This document shows positions 1-9,860 of a stretch of 61,263 nucleotides of DNA, in pieces. A model generated the notes under the pieces. That model saw only the letters and a program-made list of their open reading frames with translations, was not told where the DNA came from and ran no database searches. Position numbers and translations under genes: made by a program. Numbering within the stretch: the stretch's first letter is position 1; each line of letters starts with the position of its first letter. This DNA is from Sporodiniella umbellata (Eukaryota > Mucoromycota > Mucoromycetes > Mucorales > Rhizopodaceae): NCBI GenBank assembly GCA_025677835.1, contig JAIXMR010000136.1, forward strand, positions 1-61,263, in the 5' to 3' direction.

Positions 1-145
1 GCTTAAAAAGAAAATAATAGTATATGTATATAAGTATAAGTGATATATGGGAAAAGTGTTGTTACAAAATATACAATGTAAAGAAAGAAATAAAAGAATA
101 GGAGGGGAAAAGATGTGCGTATAAAAAACCAAGCAAAAGAGCAAG

Positions 146-1620
146 CTATGGTTTAGTATGGCCTCCCTCCACAGCAGACTCAGGGACAGCAGGCCCAGTA
201 CTACTAGAAGAGTCTGGTGCGACGACCACAGTCGGCTCCAGGCTAGGTGATGCGTAAGAGGAAGATTGTCGCATTTCAGGTTCAGCCAAGTGGCTTTCTC
301 GACGTCTGTCCGATGGCAAACAATCCCATTTACAAATTGGACAGAGGGTGGATTTTTGTGTCAACCATGGATCTATGGTAAAGCAATGAAACGATAAGAA
401 CTCTCAGTGGTTAACTTTTCTAAAAAGACCAAAAAAAGTTGGGCGCTTTGCTTTACCTATACATAATACACAAAAGCCGTGACCACAAGGCAGAATACGG
501 ACATCTGTTTTTTCAGGTATAAAATCTTCTAAGCAGATCACACAATTAACGTTTTTGGATACTTTAGGATAGTAGACTTCAATAGGAAGTGAGTTGACAA
601 TATCTACTGGAAGAGGGTCTACTTGATTTGTTCTTGACTGTAAGTGGATTGTGCGGTGTCCATTCATATCTGTTATATCGTATGTCCTCATCCTTCTAAA
701 TCTCCACCACCGCAAAAATACCACACCTGTAAAACATGAGTCATTTCATGCTTTGTCACCTGATTTCCCTTTATTAAGATTTTTTCCCGTACCTATTAGG
801 AAAACTGCGGCCAATGCAATAATATAAGCCAGATAGCCACGAATGGAACCAATCAAACCATTGGCGCTCGTAGTATCTTTATCTAAAAAGGCAGTCAGTG
901 AATAATAGGTACTAAGGTTGTTTGACTGAGCCGGGTCTAGAGTACGGACTTTTTCCTGTAGTGATTGACCGTAAATGACGGGTGCAAAATAAACTGGAAT
1001 AGAAGGGTCTGTAAGATCATTATCAGCCATAGAAGCTACTGAACGATTGAGAGGAAGCGCAGCTGAGTAGGTAGGAAAAGAAGTACCCGGTTGATATAGA
1101 CTGGTATTCACTGTGATTTCTGGGTGCGTTTCGTTGTCATAAAGTAGAATAGCAGTTGTATTCCATTGCTGTGGAATTGCTAGAGCCTGGATGTGTGCTA
1201 GCTTTTCACTCCAAGGGCACTGACCTCGTTGGACAAGAGCTATGCTTTCCATCCAGCGAAACAAGTCATTTTCGGTTTTGTTTCGGTTGAGTTGACTGAT
1301 GGTTTCGATTGTAGTGTTCTGACAACCCAGGCCAAAATCTATCAATACTCTCTAATATATCCATTGTTTTCTTAATAATGTTTTTTCGTTTCGTTTAGCT
1401 TTTTGAGCCTTTATTTTACATTTGTTCGTATATATGTCTTATCAGTTTTAGAAACTACTTGGAAATCTTGACTAATAACAATGGTTTCTGTAGAATATGG
1501 AATATTGTGAGTTGCGTCTGATCTATTCACTTTCAAAGCTGTCTCGGTAAACACAGGGTTGTATAAGTCGGCAGCCACCACGCTTAATAGATATACTAGC
1601 CACAGTGTCAAACACAACAT
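146..1620 (-). CDS. PA-TM-RING type E3 ubiquitin ligase, copy 1 of a tandem pair
   Basis: Four exons on the minus strand: 1620-1420, 1351-793, 726-457, 372-146 (introns 68, 66 and 84 nt, all GT-AG), giving 418 aa. Seen: an N-terminal signal peptide (MLCLTLWLVYLLSVVAADLY), a luminal N-glycosylation-rich region resembling a protease-associated (PA) domain, one membrane segment near residues 235-260 followed by a basic stretch (RWWRFRRMR), then a RING finger: CVIC, PCGH, FCVLC, then DPWLT and CPIC. The GRAIL/RNF13 family places such ligases in endosomal or vacuolar membranes with the RING in the cytosol; that location is inferred here. The RING is split by the last intron, between CI and DPWLT. 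Oddity: the position that is normally the second His of RING-H2 is Cys, so the ligand set is C3HC4. The tail is Ser/Pro-rich. A second copy lies at 4508-5993. Confidence 0.85.
1021..1481. repeat. Near-identical tract shared with the tandem RING gene (copy 1 side)
   Basis: These 461 nt match 5394-5854 with one visible mismatch (position 1035 G versus 5408 A, an Ala/Val change). The tract runs from mid exon 2 through all of intron 1 to the end of exon 1. Outside it the two genes drop at once to clearly divergent sequence. Confidence 0.9.
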
Positions 1621-2039
1621 AATAGATAGAAAGCTTCAGCAAAGAAAAAAGAGCGAAAATGTACAACAACAGGAAAAAAAAAGGTTTAATCAAATCCCCG
1701 GAGACAAAAAAAAATTAAGAGTAGAATGTTCAATGGCTTTGAAATGTTTCAGTGATCATAAAACCCCACACACACGCGCGCGCGCAGTGTGCGTATAATA
1801 CGGATTTTCAAACTGCTAAAGCTCAGGAAAAGTAGTAATTGAATCGCAGCTTCCTTAGACAAAATAGCGGTCTTTTAAAGCCTTCCATAGAGGATCAAAC
1901 ATGTGCCGATATACGGTTTTTGCTGAAAACCAAAATCTAGACATAATTGCACTGTTTGTACGAAACTTTCAAGAAAGCTCCAGTTCTATTAAAAGTCCGG
2001 GGACCAAATTTAATAACATTATACATATGATATGGCGTA
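1621..2039. other. Intergenic, upstream of RING copy 1
   Basis: AT-rich, with a CA/CG dinucleotide run near 1768-1792. No gene recognised. It would contain the promoter of the minus-strand RING gene. Confidence 0.5.
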
Positions 2040-2469
2040 TCAAAATACAACTTTGTAGTAGTAGCATGTCCTGAGAGAACCAATAGTGCTTTTACAGTTT
2101 TTTTTTCGTCTTGAAGATGTCATATAGAATGGTCGACTCTCCCTGCCACAACAGAGGCTACGAAAAGCACATCGTAGAGTGTTTGTCATCGGAACATCAA
2201 CTATTCTGCCTGGCGTATGTGGCAATCTGTGGAGGTGTGATGGCAGAAGCTTGTTGAATCGATGAGTGTTGAGGAAGAATATCAGCCAATGTGAAGACGA
2301 CTTGTTGCTTATCGAAGAGAAGAAACTGGATAATGGATGCCCTTACATGATCAAAAAATCGGACTGCTAACAGTGTCCAAACTTGCTGAATAAGAGAACA
2401 TGCAAAAAAGAAGTGCAAGGTGGAGTCTCGTTCAGTCGCACACAAAGGAGACGGAAGCTCTTGTGACAT
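2040..2469 (-). pseudogene. LINE-type retrotransposon 3' fragment (zf-RVT region)
   Basis: The minus-strand frame 2469-2197 contains LCATERDSTLHFFFACSL then QQVW, the Cys/His pattern of the zinc-binding zf-RVT segment found after the reverse transcriptase of many fungal and plant LINEs. The frame ends in stops and a second short frame (2225-2040) follows. No RT core is attached, so this is a decayed fragment. The family call rests on pattern recognition only. Confidence 0.55.
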
Positions 2470-2508
2470 GAAAAAATTGCAAGTCGATGTTTTTATTATG
2501 AGAATTGT

Positions 2509-2654
2509 GGTCCATTGAAACCGGGAAATATTGATTAGTTTAGAAACTTGGATAGTTTAGAGCTTGAAAAAAAAAAAAAGGATCGATAAAAAACTAAAAA
2601 ATGATTGGATCTTTGCAAGTTTCTTTTTGACTTGATTGGAGGGTTGTTTTGGGC
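2509..2654. repeat. Left arm of a long inverted repeat
   Basis: Its reverse complement occurs at 2864-3006. The arms agree almost base for base, differing only in the length of an internal A tract and one G/A (GGAGGG versus GGAGAG). A 209-bp spacer separates them, so single strands could form a long hairpin. Confidence 0.9.
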
Positions 2655-2863
2655 ACTTGAAATTGATTAAAATTTACTTTATATCGCTTAGATTGGCTAC
2701 AAAATCCACAAAGACTACTAAACCGTACGTTGTTGCCGGTATCAGTAAGTCTCTGGATAAATCGTCTACAACTACAATATCAAACACCTTGTTCGTCAAC
2801 TCTACGATATGAGCCATAGTAGTACCTTTAGAAGGAGGCTTATTGGATTCCCTGTCATCAGGC

Positions 2864-3006
2864 GCCCAAAACAACTCTCCAATCAAGTCAAAAAGAAACT
2901 TGCAAAGATCCAATCATTTTTTAGTTTTTTATCGATCCTTTTTTTTTTCAAGCTCTAAACTATCCAAGTTTCTAAACTAATCAATATTTCCCGGTTTCAA
3001 TGGACC
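2864..3006. repeat. Right arm of a long inverted repeat
   Basis: Reverse complement of 2509-2654. Minus-strand open frames run into this arm from both sides (2913-2674 and 3273-2977). Neither product is recognisable. The high identity means the inversion-duplication is recent or has been homogenised. Confidence 0.9.
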
Positions 3007-3273
3007 GCGATCAATAAATGCAACTAGCTGCCTTTTGAAAGCAAAAAGCCTTGGGCTTAAAAAGTATAGATTTATAGAACATACGTCTTCCATTCGGGGA
3101 TTGCTAAACCCATGCCTTTTTTTATTGATAATGGATTGATTGTGATTTAAGTAAACTTGCCCGAGGTCGGAAATTGAACATGGAATAGAAAATTTATGGT
3201 AATGTTTTCGAGTCGGATAGTTCTGAAAGAAATCAACACGCCACAAAAGAAGATGAAGGAGAGTCATGATCAT

Positions 3274-4507
3274 GAAGAATACTGGCCGATATTTAAATAG
3301 TTGTGGCGTATTATGATAGATATGGCTCGCCCTGAATGGTGCATAATTGTGCGTGTGTATAAGATTTCAAAACTAACTGTCCCACTATTCACTACGCCGC
3401 TGTATTCTTTCCTCTTGTAACCGTCTCTATGGAAATACTCAAATCATTTCCCAATTATTACCATCTTTTGTTTTTATTTTTACATCAACGGCGTCTGGAC
3501 AAATATCGGAAAAGTGTATACAAGACAGATCTCGAAGAGTGGAAATAAAGATATCGAACTTTTTACCTATTCTTAATTTATTTGAAGAAAGTCATACTCT
3601 TACATTTGACAACCCTTCACTAAATTTTATTCCTAACTGCTCTCAAATTGTTGTTGTGTTTTTCTGGTTCCAGTTGTTCAAAGTAGGTTTCTTCAGTCAG
3701 CCTTAGTACTCGTTCGAACTGAAGTGGATTAACATCAATAATTTAGACAAACCGCTGGTATTTATTGAGCTACATTTGAAGTCCCTCAAATTAAACTACC
3801 AACTCCATCGTACACTTATCATTATTAGTCTAATGCTGAAAAGGCAAAATGAGCTAGACATCGAAGAAAGTGTTTGTACATAAACTATTAAAAAACATAT
3901 GGAGCGCTTTATCCAGAGAATTCATACTACCTCTAAATCCAACCGTTGGAAGTATTTCTTTTTTTTTTTTTTTTGGAAAATACTAAAAAGCAAAGTGCTA
4001 AACTCTTTATTTTTAAGTTGTTGTTGATCAATCTTTAGGAAGCTATGTGTAGATTAAGAAACCGTAATTCAATTACCATACCTTAACAATTTGAAGCACA
4101 TAAAATTTGGTTTCATAATATACAGTAACCCTCAAAAGATAGGAGTAAGACAGATACTAGCCCATATTATTAAAGTTGTATCAAATTTCTATCGAGTAAT
4201 AGACTCTGATATTGTTTTAATAGAAATAGTACTGAATATATACACATGCGTTGCTGAAAATATATGCTTTGGGATTTATTGATTAAAACCAGATCATTCT
4301 CTTATAAATCGATTTATTAATGGTGTAGACTGTATCATTTGAAAGGGTGTAAGAAATATATCAGCAGAGAATATATATATTATATACATAGGCATTAGTG
4401 AGAACAAGTAAAGAAAACAAAGAATATGAAGCATATGTTGTTGCAAAATATATAGTAAAAAGACTACAGAAAAACAGTAGAGAAAAATAGAAAAAAGACT
4501 AGATGTA
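3274..4507. other. Gene-poor stretch between the tandem RING genes
   Basis: AT-rich DNA with a T tract of about 17 near 3959. The longest frame (4091-4282, 63 codons) has no recognisable motif and biased AT-rich composition. I see nothing supportable here beyond the 3' flank of RING copy 2. Confidence 0.5.
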
Positions 4508-5993
4508 CTATGGTTTGATACGACTTTCTACCATAGTAGATTCAGGAGCAGTTGATTCACTACTACTAGAAGGGTTTGAAATGGCAGTTAATATGGGCGT
4601 CAAAGTATAAGGAACTGGAAGCGAAGAACCTTGCCGCACCTCGTGTTCATTGATAGGACTTTCTCGCCGCTTGCTTGTTGGTAAACAGTCCCATTTGCAG
4701 ATTGGACACAGAGTAGACTTCTGTGTCAGCCATGGATCTGTCATTAAGTAACAAGAAGAGTAAGAATTTTCTGTAGTATTTTCCCTTAAAAAAATCCCCA
4801 TCGCTTACCTATACATAGCACACAAAAGCCATGGCCACAAGGTAAAAGGCGGACATCGGTTTTCTCAGATACAAAGTCTTCCAAGCATACAACACAACTA
4901 GCATTTTTAGCTAGTCTGGGGTAGTATACTTCAATAGGAAGTGAATTAACAATGTCTACTGGAAGGGGATCCACTTGGTTTCCTCTCGATTGTAAATAAA
5001 TTGAATGGTGTATAGCTAGCTCTGCTGCGTGATGGGCTCTCATACGTTTTGCTTTGTACCAACTAAAAAGGATCGCAACTGTTGTTTTTTTTAAATTATA
5101 TATTACATATATACATTTTAAAAAGTTAGATATATGATCGTCTATCACCTTTCTGTCCTTTAGCTTACCTATTAAAAATCCACCGCCAAAAGGTATAATG
5201 TATATCAAATAGTTACGTGTAGGTCCAAATGTGTCACCCGATTTTGTATAGGTATCAAAAAAAGGTGTGAGAGAATAATAAGCACTAACGTTATTTTGCT
5301 GAGTTGAGTCCATGATGCGGATTCTTGTCTGTAATGATTGACCATAAGTGGCAGGTGCAAAATAAACAAGCAAGGACGAATGTCTGAGATCGTTATCAGC
5401 CATAGAAACTACTGAACGATTGAGAGGAAGCGCAGCTGAGTAGGTAGGAAAAGAAGTACCCGGTTGATATAGACTGGTATTCACTGTGATTTCTGGGTGC
5501 GTTTCGTTGTCATAAAGTAGAATAGCAGTTGTATTCCATTGCTGTGGAATTGCTAGAGCCTGGATGTGTGCTAGCTTTTCACTCCAAGGGCACTGACCTC
5601 GTTGGACAAGAGCTATGCTTTCCATCCAGCGAAACAAGTCATTTTCGGTTTTGTTTCGGTTGAGTTGACTGATGGTTTCGATTGTAGTGTTCTGACAACC
5701 CAGGCCAAAATCTATCAATACTCTCTAATATATCCATTGTTTTCTTAATAATGTTTTTTCGTTTCGTTTAGCTTTTTGAGCCTTTATTTTACATTTGTTC
5801 GTATATATGTCTTATCAGTTTTAGAAACTACTTGGAAATCTTGACTAATAACAAATACTTCTTCAGGTTGAATGATATTATGATATCCTTGTGATTTGTT
5901 GACCCTGAAAATCGTTTCTGTGAATGCTAAATTGAATGAATCAGCTATCACCGTATTCAATATGTATATATAAAAAAGCATTAAATAAAGCAT
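4508..5993 (-). CDS. PA-TM-RING type E3 ubiquitin ligase, copy 2 of a tandem pair
   Basis: Four exons: 5993-5793, 5724-5169, 5078-4809, 4737-4508 (introns 68, 90 and 71 nt), 418 aa, the same length and intron positions as copy 1. The ATG at 5993 aligns with the start of copy 1. An upstream in-frame ATG at 6059 would add 22 hydrophobic residues. Signal peptide, PA-like luminal region, one TM segment and a C-terminal RING (CVVC, PCGH, FCVLC, CPIC) are all present, again C3HC4 rather than C3H2C3. Exon 1's start, the TM-proximal part of exon 2 and the tail differ from copy 1, while the middle is almost identical (see repeat). The Ser-rich tail after the RING is diverged in sequence. Role inferred from family: membrane-anchored E3 working with E2 enzymes charged by an E1 such as the one at 25.4-29 kb. 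Confidence 0.85.
5394..5854. repeat. Near-identical tract shared with the tandem RING gene (copy 2 side)
   Basis: Partner of 1021-1481 at an offset of 4,373. It includes an intron with no visible difference, which points to gene conversion rather than protein-level constraint. Confidence 0.9.
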
Positions 5994-6059
5994 AATAAAT
6001 AGCTTAAAGCAAGTACAATAAAAAGCAAAAGAGAAAAGAGTATAAACAGAAATAATCAT

Positions 6060-6576
6060 GTTTCAATGGTCACTAAAAAAAAAACAAAAAAAAACCCACA
6101 CACAGTGTAGGACAACCCTTGACCCATGAAAATTGATATCTTCAAAGGATTGTTTCACACTCTAAGGTATCTAAAAAAGGCGTAGTTCCAGAGTTTAAAT
6201 AGTTTACTCATCGTTTTCACAAATCAAAAAAACCTCATTTGCAGTAACACATACGATATTTTGAGTTTAGAATCGGACTTGATTTAGTGTATCTTTTTCG
6301 AAAACGCTTTAGAGAGACAGGCCTTTTTTAAGTATTCTTATATATTATTGATACAGCTCATCAAAAAATACATTATGCCGAGTACTAAAAACTTTATAGG
6401 CTGAAAGAAACGTATTATACATAGTATTTAAATAAGTATATCTCAAGGTAGCGATTGTAATATTCAATTTGCTGTTTTGTTTATCCTTAACTTTTTTTCT
6501 TTTTTGTGAAATGTTTAATCAATGTGGCCACTCATAGGTAGTCAGTTAAAGTTATAGATCAAAGTAAAACAGCGCA
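6060..6576. other. Intergenic, upstream of RING copy 2
   Basis: AT-rich, with no recognisable gene. It separates the RING pair from the degenerate LINE on its right and should hold the minus-strand promoter. Confidence 0.45.
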
Positions 6577-8232
6577 TTAACTGAGATTCGTTTTGTTTTC
6601 ACTATGAATCTTCCTCAGAAGCAAAGTGACTTTGGCAGCAGCTTCATCGAGCCAAAAAGGGGTGTCATGGAATACACGATTCCAGTGTATTTGCCAAATG
6701 CTGAGTATCCCACAAGCTATAACAGTCCAGCAGTTCAGTTCCCACTGTTTTTGAACCTGCAATTTCTTATTTAAAGGTTTAAATATATGTTCTATGTCCA
6801 ATTGTTCAGACTTTCCAAAAAGCGATGTGTAATGGTAAATTAGACGTTTCTTTTGAGCCGGCATTCCCACAAGAAGTGTTTAATTTGGCTACAGTGTGTA
6901 CAGCGGTCGTTATTTATTAGCGTCCTTTTTGTCTTAAACGGATTTTGCATTGTTTGCATTTTATTGTGCAGCAATTCACATTGTGTTGCGTGCTGTCTCC
7001 GAGATGGAGATGTTCCAACAACGTTTCTAGGTTTTTTTGTGAGCTGAGGGTACGATTCCGATAACTCTGTCAAAGAAGGTAGGTCTTGCTATCTAAACCA
7101 TTTGACTGCAGCTTTCGTCAGCAAAGTTCCACCATATAATATTGAGCATACCAGTAAATCATAATTTAACTTTGGTTTACACAAAGCTTCAGCGTCTGTT
7201 GATGTTACAGTTTGGCGTTGGTTACCAGTTTTCTTAAGAGTCACAAAAATTCCTCCCTCAAAGGTCTGTGTTTGGGCCAAATATTCATAAGCTGGTTTCC
7301 TCAGTCTAACTGAGACACAAGAGGTCTTAGGATCGAGTTTGTCATTAAAAGCATCGATACTGTAAACATCTTTTATTAGTACATATTTTCACTGAAATTG
7401 ATTGTATTTAGATCGTCCATCTAGTACTGCTAGACACATTTGACTCAATGGCAGTTCAAGTGTTGTTCTTCCGTTAAGTACGCTCCAGTTAGTTTTGTAT
7501 TTCAACATCGCCATTTTAGCAAATAATAATTTTGAACGACCAAAGCTTTTGACGTCTTTACTTCTTCTTTATACAAATACGAGCGGTATTACAGGTGGGA
7601 TCCCTTCAGTTGATTGGCGTAAATAGTATTTTAACGCTGAGGTATCAAACAGTCCTCTTGCTTCCGTATGTAGTAGAAGCGATAATAACCAACGCAGTTG
7701 TAGAGCTTTGTGTTGTTTGAATGAATCTGGAATGACGAGGCCTCCTTCTTGTCTTGGTCTTCCACAATAGTCGAATTTTACAAAAGGTAAGTTATTTTGT
7801 TTCAAGAAATTCAAGATGTCAGTTTTAATTCGGCTGAGAGCACTATAGAATCTAATATGTGCACACTATGCCAAGCGCGACTGAGTAGTAGTGGGTTAGC
7901 AATCATACTCCCACCCAAAATGGACAAACGGCGTTAGAATACGACTTATGAACACTTCACCATTTTTCTTCTATTTTCTTGTAGAAGCTTTTCAATTGAA
8001 GTGGATCATTTGCTGAAGGATGTCCCAAGTACATGGCAGGTTATGTGCAATTCTTGTCATGCCATTGGCTCAAATCGTACGTAGTTGGCATCTGCTACCA
8101 AGTTGACTGTTATTCTCTCGATAGAGATATTGCTATAGTCTTCTATTCACTTTGACGTTGGAAGTTGCAATATATACAGACAGTGTGTCTTACTGGAATT
8201 GCAGCTTTTAATACTATGGCGTCATCAGCATA
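6577..8232 (-). pseudogene. Degenerate LINE-type retrotransposon (RT C-terminal half to zf-RVT)
   Basis: Minus-strand fragments appear in the order expected for one LINE 3' half. YADDAIVL, the catalytic RT box, lies at about 8232-8205. FDYCGRPRQEGGLVIPD then ALQLRWLLSLL lies in 7814-7569. CTHCSQIKHFLWEC (zf-RVT) is near 6885-6850. WTVIACGILSIWQIHWNRVF lies in 6870-6577. They sit in different frames with stops between, so the element is dead. It continues upstream beyond 8797, because a foldback element interrupts it inside the YADD context. Confidence 0.7.
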
Positions 8233-8322
8233 GGAAGACGTTCTCAACCAATAAAAATTAATCTTTTAGTATATATAGGAAGACGTTCTCAACCAATAAA
8301 AATTAATCTTTTAGTATATATA
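8233..8322. repeat. Two tandem 45-bp units at the left end of the foldback
   Basis: Units 8233-8277 and 8278-8322 are identical. Each begins GGAAGACGTTCTCAACC and ends in TATATA. The inverted copy forms the loop of the foldback. Confidence 0.9.
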
Positions 8323-8796
8323 GGAAGACGTTTCTATATTGGGGAATTTAAAAATACAAAAAAATAACTAAAAGTTTTTTTTCCTTTCAAATTTCTAAAA
8401 GAAGTTAGAATTTATATTAGTTTTTAGATCAAATGTTATCTAGTCCAGTCATTTCAGTCTTTCATCCCTTATTCCCTTAAAACCACAAAAGTTATCCAAA
8501 ATAAGAATAATGTCCGTCGTTTGAAAAACAGACTATATATATACTAAAAGATTAATTTTTATTGGTTGAGAACGTCTTCCATATAGTCTGTTTTTCAAAC
8601 GACGGACATTATTCTTATTTTGGATAACTTTTGTGGTTTTAAGGGAATAAGGGATGAAAGACTGAAATGACTGGACTAGATAACATTTGATCTAAAAACT
8701 AATATAAATTCTAACTTCTTTTAGAAATTTGAAAGGAAAAAAAACTTTTAGTTATTTTTTTGTATTTTTAAATTCCCTAATATAGAAACGTCTTCC
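8233..8796. mobile_element. Foldback / MITE-like element, 564 bp
   Basis: Two 216-bp arms (8323-8538 and 8581-8796) are perfect reverse complements except for one base. The 42-bp loop (8539-8580) is the reverse complement of a 45-bp unit that also occurs twice in direct orientation at the left end (8233-8277 and 8278-8322). Every boundary carries GGAAGACG or its complement CGTCTTCC. Flanks are ATA on both sides, a 3-bp target-site duplication (or TA plus one element base). There is no coding capacity. Removing the element and one ATA rejoins the RT codons of the host LINE in frame. Confidence 0.85.
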
Positions 8797-9016
8797 ATAG
8801 GCTATCGCTATTATACATAAAAGTGGGTGGTTTGTAGTGTAATCAGACGTAGACACCAAGATTCTGTATACTCTGAAACCTTCAAATAAAGTGCGTATAG
8901 ATTATTAGAGTTTACTATTAGTATGAACGTTAGAAACATTGTATACGCAAGCTCAATTCCGTTGCACAAGTTATTCAAAGTCTTGCAAATTTAAATTACA
9001 GTGTTTCTGGAGTTAA

Positions 9017-9860
9017 TTGATCACCCCTTTAAATAAACTATTCGCCCCAAGTTCTGGTCATAACTTTTTCTGTCGAAAATGTGTTTTAACATTACTTTTT
9101 ATTCTGAGTATGAAATATTTTTTGAAGACAGCGATAACGAAGCGGCAGTATACAACGAAACTTCTTTCGTTTCAAGATAACTGGCCTCAAAAAGCTAGTC
9201 GAAAATATGATTATTTAGAATTAAACGAGATCGAAGCCCCTGATGTTGGTATGAAGGAGAGTTCTATTAGAAAAGAAAAAGATGTTGAGTACAACGTTTA
9301 TACTGAGAAAGACAGGCTGCTGTATTCTTGTTTTGTTTTTGAAAAAAAAAAAACATGAAAAACAAGAAGGTCAGAACAGCTGCAAAGGCTACTATCGCTA
9401 ACGCAATTAAGGACTCGACACGCAAAGCTTTAAAAAACTTGAGATACAGAAGTCTGGGTCGCAGAATTTATTGAAAATAACTATAGCTTTTCTATCAAAA
9501 CAATTTCAAGGCATCCTACTATGAGAAAGAGCTCTAATTTAACAAAAAACGCACTGTTTGGGTGGGGGAGTGGCTAGCAAAAGGGGCGACTTACTTTCAG
9601 AATTGTGTGTTTTTAGACAAATCAAGGCTTAGCATCAAAATAACTCGCAAAAAAGCTTTGTGAGCATACAGTGAATCTGTTACTGTAAAAAATCCTTCAA
9701 GAAATGCTTGCAGTGTTAGGTGCTATTTCTTCTGTAGGAGTTGTAAAGGTGTCCATGAAAAAATGTGAGGAGAATGGCAACATAGTAAAACAAAAACAAT
9801 AGAGCAATTTAGCTAGAATTTCTTTTCTATCCTTTGGTGTTTTTTTAGTAAGGTTTTAAA
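9017..9860 (+). pseudogene. Decayed Tc1/mariner-like transposase (Mucorales type)
   Basis: Conceptual translation across several frames gives pieces in family order: VYTEKDRLLYSCFVFEK (about 9300-9345), VRTAAKATIANAIKDSTRK (about 9370-9425), SIKTISRHPTMRKSS (about 9494-9535), EWLAKGATYFQNCVFLDKS (about 9569-9625) and RCYFFCRSCKGVHEKM (about 9720-9765). The pattern SRHP, then a WLA segment, then CVFLD recalls DDE transposases widespread in Mucorales, where the CVF(I/L)D aspartate is catalytic. In-frame stops and an A-tract frameshift near 9343 show it is not functional. Assignment is from remembered family patterns and is moderately certain. Terminal repeats were not found. Confidence 0.55.

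Noticed and set aside
746..1345. Start of RING exon 2 as an independent gene at a TTG codon
   Set aside because: TTG is not a normal start in fungi. The preceding AG acceptor and in-frame join to the signal-peptide exon explain the frame.
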